A DNA stretch of 64,000 bases from an uncultured Campylobacter sp. Its GTDB lineage: Bacteria > Campylobacterota > Campylobacteria > Campylobacterales > Campylobacteraceae. The stretch lies in NCBI RefSeq assembly GCF_938002845.1, contig NZ_CALKZP010000015.1, forward strand, positions 1-64,000, read 5' to 3'. Both the position numbers and the translations under genes were made by a program. The notes under the pieces are model-generated. The model searched no databases, had not been told where the DNA came from, and worked only from the letters and a program-made list of their open reading frames with translations. Positions 50,154 to 59,581 of the stretch are shown here, in pieces. Positions within the stretch are counted from its first letter, which is position 1, and each line of letters opens with the position of its first letter.

Positions 50154-52409
50154 ATGAAAAAAAGCGTTTTTTTACTCTTAGTAGGCGGGATTTCCGTGGC
50201 GTGCGCCGCACAGATCAAATCCATTAAATTTGAAGGCCTTAGGCATCTTTCTCCACAGGTCGCACAGCAAATTTCAGGACTTAAGGTGGGCGATGAGCTT
50301 AACGGCGAGAACACCAATGCTGCGATCTCGAAGCTATTTGAACAGGGCTATTTCAGCGACGTTTATATCAGCGAACAAGGCGGCGCGGTCACGATTAACG
50401 TAACCGAAAAACCGACCATCGCCAAGGTCGAGATCAAAAACGTAGTTACCAACGACCGCGATAAGATAAATGAGCTCATCGGCTTGCGTCCGGGTCAGGT
50501 TTACGACGAGGTGGCTGCTAAAAAAGCAGAGACCCGCATCAAGCAATACTACGAAGTCAAGGGCTTTTTTGACACCGTGGTGGAATTTTATCCAAAGCCG
50601 ATCAACGACGATAAATCGGTCATCTTACTAACGATCGAGGTAAATCGCGGCGAAAATATCATCATCGATAAGGTAAATTTAGTAGGCGCAGACAAGCTCG
50701 ACTATGACGATATAGAGCCATCCGTCGCCAATAAAGAACGCGAGATGCTGGGCTGGATGTGGGGCTTTAACGATGGTAAGGTAAAAACCGCCGAGCTTCC
50801 TAACGACGCAAATAGAATTCAAGAAGAATATTATAAAAAAGGCTACTTAGACGCGCAGGTTTCTGCGCCGCTACTTAATGCCGATATGGATAATTATACT
50901 GCCGATCTTACCTACTATATCAGCGAGGGCGAGCAATACACCGTAAGCTCCGTAGATATCGAATATCCTGCAGATATAATCAAGCTTGATAAAGAAAAGG
51001 TTTTGGATGATTTCAAGCTTCAAAAGGGCGATACAATGAATTCCGAGCGTTTGCGCCGCGATATGAATACGCTAGAGACTTTAGTCGCGGATCAGGGATA
51101 TGCCTATGTGCGCATCGTGCCTAAGACTAAGCAGGACAAAGAAGCTCGCACGGTCGCTATCACGTATCAAGTCATCCCTGAGGATAAAGTCTATATTAGA
51201 AACGTAACGATCTCGGGTAACGATAAGACCGAGGATAAGGTCATTCGCCGCGAGATGTATCTGACCGAGGGAAATTTATATAGCAAAACCGACTACAACG
51301 ATTCGTTAAATTCTTTAAAACGCACGGGGTATTTCGATGAGGTGGAGATTAAAGAAAACCGCGTTTCTAACGATCAGATCGATCTTGAAGTCGCAGTTAA
51401 AGAAGCTCCTACGGGCTCTATCACGGGTGGTATCGGATATGGCAGCGAGGATGGAATTTTACTTAGCGGTGGTATCAGCGATCGTAATGTATTCGGCACC
51501 GGCTTGCACGGCGCATTCTCGGTCGAAAAGAGCGACGATCAGCTAAGCGGACGCTTGAGCTTAACCAATCCTAGAGTATTTGATTCTGAGTATAGCTTAG
51601 GCGGATCGATCTTTGCCAACGATTACGACTGGGACGACTACGATGAGAAATCTTACGGATTTTCAATCACGGGCGGTCGCAAGATCGGGCGTAATACCGA
51701 TGTAAGCCTTACATATTATCTCGAAAAAAGCGAGATTAAGGGCTTAAACGAATATTACGCCAAAGCGGGCTATTTAGATGGCAAGAATTTAAAAAGCTCG
51801 ATTATCCCGTCTATTACATACAACAGCACAGATGATTATTACTTGCCAAGAAGCGGTATGATCGCAAGTGCTAGCTTGGAATACGCGGGTCTTGGCGGCG
51901 ATATGGACTACACCAAGGCGCGAGGATCGTTTAACTACTATTTTGGCTTGCGAGATTATATCGATCACGACATTATCTTTAGATACAAAGCTGCAACGGG
52001 CTATATGTGGGAAGGTAATAAAAAGATTCCTATCAATGAAAAACTATTCCTGGGCGGAATGAAAAGCATTAGAGGCTACGAAGGTCGCAGTATCCCGAAA
52101 AAAGAGATCTGCTTAAATGCAAATAATTGCCGCTATATCGAGACGGGTGGTATGCAGAGCTTCAATAACTCTTTTGAGCTAAGCTTTCCGGTGGTTGATA
52201 GGCTTAAAATGCGCTTTGTAACGTTTTTTGACTACGGAATGATCGGCGATCATGACTGGAATGAGGAGGAGCGCTACAGCACGGGCGCCGGTATCGAGTG
52301 GATGACGCCGATGGGGCCTTTGCAGTTATACTTCGTCAAGCCGCTTAATAAAAAGCCGCACGACGACACAAATAGCTTCGAATTTAGTATCGGCGCTAGA
52401 TTTAATTAA
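50154..52409 (+). CDS. bamA: Outer membrane assembly factor BamA
   Basis: 751 residues. A signal peptide (MKKSVFLLLVGGISVACAA) is followed by five POTRA domains (about 20-415; for example IKSIKFEGLRHLSP and VYIRNVTISGNDKTEDKVIRREM) and the C-terminal Omp85 barrel, with the lid-lock motif LFLGGMKSIRGYEGRSI (VRGF/Y equivalent) and a last strand ending in Phe-Asn. BamA folds and inserts outer membrane beta-barrels. The ending FEFSIGARFN departs a little from the usual terminal Phe. Confidence 0.95.
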   Translation: MKKSVFLLLVGGISVACAAQIKSIKFEGLRHLSPQVAQQISGLKVGDELNGENTNAAISKLFEQGYFSDVYISEQGGAVTINVTEKPTIAKVEIKNVVTNDRDKINELIGLRPGQVYDEVAAKKAETRIKQYYEVKGFFDTVVEFYPKPINDDKSVILLTIEVNRGENIIIDKVNLVGADKLDYDDIEPSVANKEREMLGWMWGFNDGKVKTAELPNDANRIQEEYYKKGYLDAQVSAPLLNADMDNYTADLTYYISEGEQYTVSSVDIEYPADIIKLDKEKVLDDFKLQKGDTMNSERLRRDMNTLETLVADQGYAYVRIVPKTKQDKEARTVAITYQVIPEDKVYIRNVTISGNDKTEDKVIRREMYLTEGNLYSKTDYNDSLNSLKRTGYFDEVEIKENRVSNDQIDLEVAVKEAPTGSITGGIGYGSEDGILLSGGISDRNVFGTGLHGAFSVEKSDDQLSGRLSLTNPRVFDSEYSLGGSIFANDYDWDDYDEKSYGFSITGGRKIGRNTDVSLTYYLEKSEIKGLNEYYAKAGYLDGKNLKSSIIPSITYNSTDDYYLPRSGMIASASLEYAGLGGDMDYTKARGSFNYYFGLRDYIDHDIIFRYKAATGYMWEGNKKIPINEKLFLGGMKSIRGYEGRSIPKKEICLNANNCRYIETGGMQSFNNSFELSFPVVDRLKMRFVTFFDYGMIGDHDWNEEERYSTGAGIEWMTPMGPLQLYFVKPLNKKPHDDTNSFEFSIGARFN

Positions 52410-52973
52410 ACGCGGCGACTTGCGAACGCTGTGGCGTACGTAGAATTTTCTACCGCACGCCTTAAATTTAATAATGCTCGCGATTCTAGCCTTTCGTGTC
52501 GCGCTAATTTGCAGCCGAATTATTGTAAGCGGGTTGAGCTAAATTTTAATTGGAATTTCGCTCGGCTTAAGATGAAATTTAAACGCATATCTTGCTTTGA
52601 ATTTTTTAGAATTTTAGTTATCAAGATAGTTTAAAATTTCATTCGTATGTAAAATTTTAAGTACAAGAGTTCTAAAAAATCAATACAAGCCATTTGCATA
52701 CTTTATTTAAAGAAATTCTAATATTGAAATTTAAAGATTACGATATAGACGATAAACGCCGCTTTATTGCGCGCGGAATTTCACTGCATAGGATCTAGCG
52801 CGCCACTGAATTTTAAAGCTCATAAATTTTTGAGATTCTAAAATTGCTAGAATTTAAAATTTTAAATCGCCTCGTAAATCGCTAAACATTTGCGTTAAAT
52901 TTTGCCTCGCTTTACCGATAATTTAAGTTAAGCTTGTAAAATCGCGCTCTAAAATCATATCAAAGGCTCTTTT
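52410..52973. other. Intergenic region, RAATTY-rich
   Basis: 564 bases with no supportable gene. A small hairpin GTAGAA-TT-TTCTAC lies near 52440, shortly after bamA, and might help end its transcript. At least ten RAATTY hexamers are present. A 67-codon frame at 52431-52634 is judged noise. Confidence 0.4.
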
Positions 52974-54353
52974 ATGCGTAGAAATGGCAATGGAACGAAG
53001 CTTAAAATTTTAATATTTCTTATTATAATATGCGCTTTGGTTTATGGAATTTTTAGAATTTTCACCTCGCCGAAATTTGAAAAAAATCCTCCGCAAATTG
53101 CGCTGGAAAATGAAATTTATTGGAATTTAACCTCGCCCTTGAAGATTAAAATTTCAGACGATACCGGCATTAAGCTCGTTCGCGTTAATTTAAACGACGG
53201 AGCCAGCACGATACCGCTACTAAATGAGGAGCTGAACGTTCCGCAAACGACGCTAGAGCTTGCCGTGCAATTTCCTAAAAATTTGATGCTTAATAAAGAT
53301 AAAAACTACAAGCTCGAGGTTTTTGCAAACGACATTAGCTCGTGGAATTTTGCGCAAGGAAATAAGAGCGTAAAAATGGCAAATATAATAATAGACGACA
53401 AAAAGCCCGTCATAAATATCATCAATCAATCCTATAAAATCACCAAAGGCGGTAGCGCTGTAGTCGTATTCTCAGCTAAAGACGAGCGCCTAAACGAAGT
53501 CTATGTCAAAACCAACTATGGCAAAATTTTTAAAGCAATTCCTTTTGTAAAAGAGGGCTATTATGCGTCTCTCGTAGCGTGGCCTGCAAATTTGGAGGAA
53601 TTTCGCGCAGAAGCGGTCGCCACCGATCGTGCAGGCAATGAAAGCATTTCGCAGATCAAGTATTTTTATCAGGATAAAAAATATAAAGTCTCTACTATCA
53701 AGCTAAATCCAGGTTTTATTAACGGCAAAGTAAGTGATCTGGCTAGCCAATATGCGCAGAATTTTAACTCTATGAGCGATCTGGAGAAATTTAAATTCGT
53801 AAATGAAACTCTGCGTAAGAAAAACGGAGATGATCTGCACGCTGCTACTAGCGCGGTGCACGAGGATGAAATAAATGGATTTGAGCTAAAGCCTTTTTAT
53901 CCGCTTGCTAAAGGCGCAGCGGTAGCAAGCTTTGCCGATCATCGGATATTTTTTATGAACGACGAACAAGTAAGTGAGTCATGGCATATGGGGCTTGATC
54001 TAGCAAGCGTCGCAAACGCCGATATCAAAGAGAGCAACTACGGCAAGGTAGTTTTCGCGCAGGAAAATGGAATTTTCGGATTAAATTTAGGAATTTACTA
54101 CGGCTTCGGATTATACGGCATCTACGGACACTGCTCGGCGACGCAGTTAAGTGTGGGCAGCGACGTAAAACCGGGCGACATTCTAGCACAGACGGGCTCA
54201 AGCGGCTTTGCTTTTGGAGATCATCTGCATTTTGGCATCGTAGTTCAGGGTGTGGACGTAAGACCCGAGGAGTGGATGGATCCTAAGTGGATGAAAGATA
54301 ACATTACCGACGTCTTAGAAACGTCCAAAAAAGTAATAGAAAAAGGTAAGTAA
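52974..54353 (+). CDS. M23 peptidoglycan endopeptidase, Pgp3-type
   Basis: 459 residues. One N-terminal membrane helix (about 11-27), a long Ig-like periplasmic part (about 40-245) and a C-terminal M23 (LytM) domain with zinc ligands in ESWHMGLDLAS (HxxxD), YGHCSA and DHLHFGIVV (HxH). It sits between bamA and lpxC as does the M23 peptidase of C. jejuni (named Pgp3 there, as I recall). It cleaves peptide cross-links and shapes the cell. Confidence 0.88.
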   Translation: MRRNGNGTKLKILIFLIIICALVYGIFRIFTSPKFEKNPPQIALENEIYWNLTSPLKIKISDDTGIKLVRVNLNDGASTIPLLNEELNVPQTTLELAVQFPKNLMLNKDKNYKLEVFANDISSWNFAQGNKSVKMANIIIDDKKPVINIINQSYKITKGGSAVVVFSAKDERLNEVYVKTNYGKIFKAIPFVKEGYYASLVAWPANLEEFRAEAVATDRAGNESISQIKYFYQDKKYKVSTIKLNPGFINGKVSDLASQYAQNFNSMSDLEKFKFVNETLRKKNGDDLHAATSAVHEDEINGFELKPFYPLAKGAAVASFADHRIFFMNDEQVSESWHMGLDLASVANADIKESNYGKVVFAQENGIFGLNLGIYYGFGLYGIYGHCSATQLSVGSDVKPGDILAQTGSSGFAFGDHLHFGIVVQGVDVRPEEWMDPKWMKDNITDVLETSKKVIEKGK

Positions 54354-54369
54354 ATTTTAAAATTTTCGC

Positions 54370-54375
54370 TATAAT
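54370..54375 (+). promoter_or_regulatory. Predicted -10 box for lpxC
   Basis: TATAAT lies 29 bases before the chosen lpxC ATG at 54404, in the gap after the M23 gene. Its position is incompatible with a start at 54374, supporting the later start. Confidence 0.5.
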
Positions 54376-54403
54376 GCGCGGGTTAATGAAAACGAGGATA
54401 GAA

Positions 54404-55288
54404 ATGAGACAGACAACGATAGCTAAGAAAGTCCATAACGTCGGCATCGGGCTACACAAAGGTGAGCCTATCAGACTTACGTTAGAGCCTTTAGAGGCAG
54501 GCAGTGGAATCGTATTTTATAGAAGTGATCTTGGCATTAGTTTTAAAGCCGAGCCGAAAAACGTCATAAATACGCAAATGGCAACCGTCGTAGGAAATGA
54601 GAAGGGCTATATATCAACAATAGAGCATCTAATGAGCGCCATTAATGCCTACGGTATCGATAATATCCGTATCATCGTCGATGCTAATGAAATTCCTGTG
54701 ATGGACGGAAGCTCCGCGAGCTTTTGTATGCTTTTGGACGAAGCGGGAGTAAGAGAGCTCGACGCGAATAAAAAAGCCCTTATTATCAAGCGAGCCGTGG
54801 AGATTCGCGAGGGAGATAAGCTCGTACGGCTAAGTCCTAGCAAGAGCCCGAAATTTGATTATACAATTAAATTTAGCCATCCGCTCATTGGTACTCAGCA
54901 CCATGTTTTTGAATTTAGCAAAAAAGCCTATCTTAAAGAAATTTCGCGCGCCAGAACTTTTGGGTTTTTGAAAGATGTGCAAGCGCTGCGCTCTATGGGG
55001 CTAGCTCTAGGCGGCAGCTTGGAAAATGCCGTCGTAATCGATGAGAATAAAATTTTAAATCCCGAGGGATTGCGCTTTGAAAATGAGTTTGTCCGCCATA
55101 AAATTTTAGACGCGATCGGCGATCTTGCGCTCGTTGGCGCTCCGATTTTGGGCGATTATACGGCATTTGCGGGAAGCCACGATCTAAATCATAAACTCAC
55201 TTTGGCAGTCCTTGCCGATGCGAAAAATTTCGAGCTAGTAGATCTTACCGCCGAGGTTGTGCGCGAATATCAAAAAGTCTTTGCTTAA
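54404..55288 (+). CDS. lpxC: UDP-3-O-acyl-N-acetylglucosamine deacetylase
   Basis: 294 residues from the ATG at 54404, behind SD CGAGGA and a TATAAT; the frame is open to 54374. RQTTIAKKVHNVGIGLHKGE is the usual start. Zinc ligands and catalytic residues appear as TIEHLMSA, VRHKILDAIGDLAL and FAGSHDLNH. It performs the first committed step of lipid A synthesis. Confidence 0.96.
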   Translation: MRQTTIAKKVHNVGIGLHKGEPIRLTLEPLEAGSGIVFYRSDLGISFKAEPKNVINTQMATVVGNEKGYISTIEHLMSAINAYGIDNIRIIVDANEIPVMDGSSASFCMLLDEAGVRELDANKKALIIKRAVEIREGDKLVRLSPSKSPKFDYTIKFSHPLIGTQHHVFEFSKKAYLKEISRARTFGFLKDVQALRSMGLALGGSLENAVVIDENKILNPEGLRFENEFVRHKILDAIGDLALVGAPILGDYTAFAGSHDLNHKLTLAVLADAKNFELVDLTAEVVREYQKVFA

Positions 55289-55351
55289 GGCTGCAAAATC
55301 AAAGAGGTTGAAATTCTAATTGCCGCTCTTAGCGCTCCGTGCCTGCTCGGT

Positions 55352-55750
55352 GTGTATGAAAACGGCGCTAAGATAGCGGAATTTAAAAGCAATGAAGGCG
55401 AAAAAGCCGATAACTTTCTGATCTGCAAATTTAGCGAAATTCTAAAAACTTATAAAATCAAAGAGCTCATCTACGCAAATACTCCCGGCAGCTTCATGGG
55501 CATGAAGGTAAGCTATGTGATTTTGCGCACGCTTAGCATCGCTCTTGATGTGCCGCTGTACGCCATCAGCGGCTTTGAGCTAAGCAGCTTCGGACCGATC
55601 AGAGCAAATAAAAACTTCAGCTACGTTTATGAGAACGGCGAAGTGAGGATGAAAAAATGCGCTCCCGCCGCGCTATCTTTGCCGCAGGATTTATCGGTTT
55701 TAAATAAAAGCGATGATATACTTCCAAATTACATCATAGAAGCGGTTTAG
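55352..55750 (+). CDS. tsaB: TsaB-like t6A synthesis factor, start codon uncertain
   Basis: 132 codons from the GTG at 55352. TsaB pairs with TsaD to make t6A37 in tRNA; Campylobacter forms are short. The block ANTPGSFMGMKVSYVILRTLSIA is the TsaB core. In-frame sequence upstream back to about 55307 translates as VEILIAALSAPCLLGVYENG, clearly the family's first beta strand, yet it holds no ATG, GTG or TTG. So the true start is either an ATT (55313) behind the SD AAGAGG, or a base is missing near 55308, where a TTG sits one base out of frame. Order lpxC-tsaB-thrB matches C. jejuni. Confidence 0.8.
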   Translation: MYENGAKIAEFKSNEGEKADNFLICKFSEILKTYKIKELIYANTPGSFMGMKVSYVILRTLSIALDVPLYAISGFELSSFGPIRANKNFSYVYENGEVRMKKCAPAALSLPQDLSVLNKSDDILPNYIIEAV

Positions 55751-55758
55751 GAGAGAGC

Positions 55759-56640
55759 TTGATTATAAGAATTCCTGCGACGAGCGCAAATTTAGGTCCC
55801 GGTTTCGACGCGCTCGGCCTTAGCCTAGGGCTATTTAATGAAGTAGAGATTACCGAGCAGAAGTTTTTTTGCGTATCGCTTAGCGGCGAGGGTAGCGACA
55901 GAGCGTGGCTAAAAAAGGGCAACGCTTTTTTGAATATTTTCAATGAAATTTACAGAAAACTAGGCGGCGGGCAAGAGATAAATTTTAAATTTGCTTTTCA
56001 TAATAACATCCCGTTTTCGCGCGGGCTGGGCAGCAGCTCGGCCGTGATCGTAGGCGCTATCGCAAGCGCTTATAAAATTTGCGGTTTTGAGATCGATCGC
56101 GCTAAAATTTTAAACACGGCGCTGGAATATGAAAATCACCCCGATAATATCGCGCCCGCGACGCTCGGCGGCTTTGTCAGCAGCGTCGTAGACGGCAAGA
56201 CGGTTCGCACGCAAAAATGCGAAATTTCGCAAGATCTGCAAGCGGTCGTCGTCATCCCCGATACGCCGATGCCTACGAACGAATCGCGCGGCAAGCTGCC
56301 TAAGAGCTTTTCGATCAAAGATTGCGTTAGCAACCTCTCGCATGCGGCGTTTCTGACCGCTTGCTTTATGCGGCGCGATTACGACAGCTTGCGCTATGCC
56401 TGTATCGACAAGATGCACGAGCAGATGCGCATGGGCGTGCTTCCGCAGCTTTTTGGGGTGCGCGAGATCGCCTATGATAACGGTGCGCTTATGAGCTCGC
56501 TCTCGGGAAGCGGCTCAAGCTTTTTAAATTTAGCCTACAGATCCGACGCCGCAAAGCTTAAAGCCTGCCTTAGCGAAAATTTTAAAAACTTCCGCGTCGA
56601 AATTTTAGAGATCGACAACGGTGGCTTTAATATTGACTAA
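55759..56640 (+). CDS. thrB: Homoserine kinase
   Basis: 293 residues from a TTG behind SD AGGAGAGA. It is a GHMP kinase: IRIPATSANLGPGFDALGLSL at the start, the ATP-binding loop FSRGLGSSSAVIVGAI (about 90) and SLSGSGSSFLNL (about 250). It phosphorylates homoserine on the way to threonine. It follows tsaB by eight bases. Confidence 0.95.
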   Translation: MIIRIPATSANLGPGFDALGLSLGLFNEVEITEQKFFCVSLSGEGSDRAWLKKGNAFLNIFNEIYRKLGGGQEINFKFAFHNNIPFSRGLGSSSAVIVGAIASAYKICGFEIDRAKILNTALEYENHPDNIAPATLGGFVSSVVDGKTVRTQKCEISQDLQAVVVIPDTPMPTNESRGKLPKSFSIKDCVSNLSHAAFLTACFMRRDYDSLRYACIDKMHEQMRMGVLPQLFGVREIAYDNGALMSSLSGSGSSFLNLAYRSDAAKLKACLSENFKNFRVEILEIDNGGFNID

Positions 56641-56661
56641 GAAAAATAAAGATATAATCGC

Positions 56662-56889
56662 ATGAGCGAACCGATTAGGATGTGCGTTATTTGCAGGGGG
56701 CGCTTCGCCAAGCGCGAACTCCACGCCTTTTTGCAAAATTTTAAAAATATAAGCTCAAACAGACAATTTTATATTTGCGACGGTTGCATAAATCAAAAAG
56801 AGAAAATTTCAAAATATCTATCTAAATTTGCGTCTAGCGCAGATTTGGGACATATCAAGGAGAGGGTTTTAAATGGGTGTTCTGATTAA
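56662..56889 (+). CDS. YlxR/DUF448 family nucleic acid-binding protein
   Basis: 75 residues. MCVICRGRFAKREL and FYICDGCINQKEKI (two CxxC pairs) fit the YlxR family, small RNA-binding proteins found between nusA and infB in many bacteria. Here nusA is elsewhere, as in C. jejuni. It overlaps infB by 17 bases and has no good SD; a TATAAT three bases ahead of the ATG (56653) is too near to be its promoter. Confidence 0.85.
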   Translation: MSEPIRMCVICRGRFAKRELHAFLQNFKNISSNRQFYICDGCINQKEKISKYLSKFASSADLGHIKERVLNGCSD

Positions 56890-59581
56890 AGATATCGCGG
56901 ACGAGCTTGGATACGCAAGCAAAGAGATAATCGAAAAAGCGCAGGAGATGGGCTTTAAAAAGGTAAAAACCGCGTCGAATAAAGTAAGCGAAGAAGAAGC
57001 TGCCGCTATTTACGATTATATCCAGACGGGAATTTTACCGGGAAAAAAGTCAAAGCCTGCGAAAAAAAGCTCCGAAAAAGCGCAAGAAGACGAGAATAAG
57101 CCCGCTAAAAAACAGAGCGAAACTAAAAGAACCGCTAAAAAAGAGAGTCCTAAAAAGGCGGAAAGCTTAAAAGCTTCCGAATCCAAAGAGCCCGCGCAGA
57201 GCGCCAAAGAGCCTAGCGACGAAAAAACGCGTACGCAAGAGCCTGAGGTAAAAACCGAAAAATCCCAAAATCAAAAAGAGGAAATTTCCTCCGCCCCGCA
57301 GGAGAAAGAGGAGAAGCAAAGCACCGCTTCAAAGCCTGCGCCGGTGCAGATAAACAGCGGCGATAGCATCGCTAGCGAGAGCTTGCAAAAGCGCCGTGGT
57401 CTAGTCATCGTAAAAAAGAAAAAGGAAGTTCAAGCCCCGGTGGCACAAGATAGGACCGAGCCTAGGCGCGAAAAGATAAGTGCGAGCTTGGAGGCGATCT
57501 TTTCAAATGCCGAACTAAATTTGAAAAAGAAAAAGATCGAAAAGAAAAAAGCTCCCGCGGCTAAAAAAGAGGACGCCCTTAAAATCGACATCATTCCTGA
57601 TCACGAGATGGCGGATATCGTCATTGAGGACGAGGATGTCGTGGTAATGCCCGATTTCACCGTCAAACCGATCCAGACCGAAAACCGCACCAAAAGTAAA
57701 AACCAACCCAATATTTATCGCGCCTCGCAGAATCAAATTTTCAGCAGTGAGGGCGGTATAAGTCGCGGCGGTCGCAAAAAGCATAAAAAAGCCCCTCGCG
57801 AGCAGGGTAGCGAAATCGTAAGCTCGGTAAATATCCCAAAAGAGATCCGCGTCTATGAGTTCGCCGATAAGATCAAAAAGCAGCCTAGCGAGATCATCGG
57901 CAAGCTATTTGCGCTTGGGATGATGACGACGAAAAACGACTTTTTGGACGAGGACGCGATAGAAATTTTAGCAAGCGAGTTTGGCATTGAGGTAAATATC
58001 ATCGATGAGGCGCAGGAGTTTGACTATATCAAGGCCTACGAGAACAGCGAAGGCGAAGAAAATTTAATCGCTAGAGCGCCTGTCATTACCATCATGGGAC
58101 ACGTCGATCACGGCAAAACGAGCCTGCTCGATTATATCCGAAACTCTCGCGTAGCAAGCGGCGAAGCGGGCGGCATCACGCAGCACGTAGGCGCGTATAT
58201 GGTCGAGAAAAACGGCAGGAAGATCACCTTCATAGACACTCCGGGCCACGAGGCCTTTACTTCGATGCGCGCGCGCGGAGCCGAGGTTACTGATATCGTA
58301 ATCATCGTAGTGGCGGCAGACGACGGCGTTAAGCCTCAGACTAAGGAGGCTATAGCGCACGCCAAGGCGGCAAACGTGCCGATCATCATCGCGATAAATA
58401 AAATGGACAAGCCTAATGCTAATCCCGATCTCGTAAAAACGGGGCTTGCGGAGCTTGATATAATGCCTACCGAGTGGGGCGGCAGCTATGAGTTTGTACC
58501 GATCTCCGCAAAGACGGGCGACGGAATTGAAAATTTATTAGAGATCGTGCTTTTGCAGGCTGATCTTTTGGAGCTCAAAGCCGATCCTAGCAAGCAGGCT
58601 AAAGCAACAATCATCGAAAGTTCCCTGCAAAAAGGGCGCGGCGCCGTTGCCACCGTCATCGTGCAAAACGGCACTCTGCACGTCGGAGACACCGTCGTAG
58701 CGGGTATTGCATACGGCAAGGTGCGCGCTCTTAGCGACGATAAGGGCAGAGCGCTAAAGCAAATTTTGCCGGGCGAATGCGGAGTCATCATAGGCCTTAG
58801 CGAGGTTCCGGGCGCCGGCGAGACGCTGATCGGCGTTTCAAGCGATAAGGAGGCGCGCGAGTATGCAAGCAAAATTTACGAGCATCAGCGCCAAAAAGAG
58901 CTTAGCAAATCGACCAAAGTCACCATCGACGAGCTAAGCGCCAAGATCGCCGAAGGCTCGCTAAAGAGCCTACCCGTGATCGTCAAAGCCGACGTCGCGG
59001 GCTCGCTGGAGGCTATCAAAGCAAGCCTTGAGAAGCTCCGCAACGACGAGGTCAAGGTCGATATCATCCACAGCGGCATCGGCGGTATCACGCAAAACGA
59101 CATCGCCTTAGCAAGCGCCAGCGAAAACTGTGTGATCTTGGGCTTCAACGTCCGTCCTACGGGCGAGATCAAAGAGCTTGCCAAGGAGCGCGGCGCGCAG
59201 ATTAAGACCTACAACGTCATCTACAACCTAATCGACGATATCAAGGCGCTTTTGAGCGGCCTTATGAGCCCGATCATCAGCGAGGAGGCCTTGGGTCAAG
59301 CCGAGATCCGCCAGGTCATCAATGTGCCTAAGATCGGGCAGATCGCAGGCTGCATGGTTACCGACGGGCTCATAGCCCGCGGCGCAAAGATCCGCGTCAT
59401 CAGAGAGGGCGTCATCGTTTTCGAGGGCAACGTCAGCTCGCTCAAGCGCTTCAAAGACGACGCTAAGGAAGTCGCCAAAGGCTTCGAGTGCGGCGTAGGT
59501 ATCGAGGGTTACGACGATATGCGCGTGGGCGATTTTATCGAAAGCTACAAGCAAAAAGAGGAGCAGGCTACGATCGACTAA
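56873..59581 (+). CDS. infB: Translation initiation factor IF-2
   Basis: 902 residues with SD AAGGAGAGG. A small N-terminal domain is followed by a long Lys/Glu/Ser-rich linker (about 60-220), the second IF2 N-terminal domain (VYEFADKIKKQPSEIIGKLFALG), then the GTPase with GHVDHGKTSLLD (G1), DTPGHEAFTSM (G3) and NKMDKP (G4), and the C-terminal fMet-tRNA-binding domains. It brings initiator tRNA to the 30S subunit. rbfA and rimP normally follow directly; here over 1 kb of non-coding DNA intervenes. Confidence 0.97.
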   Translation: MGVLIKDIADELGYASKEIIEKAQEMGFKKVKTASNKVSEEEAAAIYDYIQTGILPGKKSKPAKKSSEKAQEDENKPAKKQSETKRTAKKESPKKAESLKASESKEPAQSAKEPSDEKTRTQEPEVKTEKSQNQKEEISSAPQEKEEKQSTASKPAPVQINSGDSIASESLQKRRGLVIVKKKKEVQAPVAQDRTEPRREKISASLEAIFSNAELNLKKKKIEKKKAPAAKKEDALKIDIIPDHEMADIVIEDEDVVVMPDFTVKPIQTENRTKSKNQPNIYRASQNQIFSSEGGISRGGRKKHKKAPREQGSEIVSSVNIPKEIRVYEFADKIKKQPSEIIGKLFALGMMTTKNDFLDEDAIEILASEFGIEVNIIDEAQEFDYIKAYENSEGEENLIARAPVITIMGHVDHGKTSLLDYIRNSRVASGEAGGITQHVGAYMVEKNGRKITFIDTPGHEAFTSMRARGAEVTDIVIIVVAADDGVKPQTKEAIAHAKAANVPIIIAINKMDKPNANPDLVKTGLAELDIMPTEWGGSYEFVPISAKTGDGIENLLEIVLLQADLLELKADPSKQAKATIIESSLQKGRGAVATVIVQNGTLHVGDTVVAGIAYGKVRALSDDKGRALKQILPGECGVIIGLSEVPGAGETLIGVSSDKEAREYASKIYEHQRQKELSKSTKVTIDELSAKIAEGSLKSLPVIVKADVAGSLEAIKASLEKLRNDEVKVDIIHSGIGGITQNDIALASASENCVILGFNVRPTGEIKELAKERGAQIKTYNVIYNLIDDIKALLSGLMSPIISEEALGQAEIRQVINVPKIGQIAGCMVTDGLIARGAKIRVIREGVIVFEGNVSSLKRFKDDAKEVAKGFECGVGIEGYDDMRVGDFIESYKQKEEQATID

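Noticed and set aside
56653..56658. TATAAT as promoter of the YlxR gene
   Set aside because: It lies only three bases before the start codon, so transcription would begin inside the gene; readthrough from thrB is more likely.
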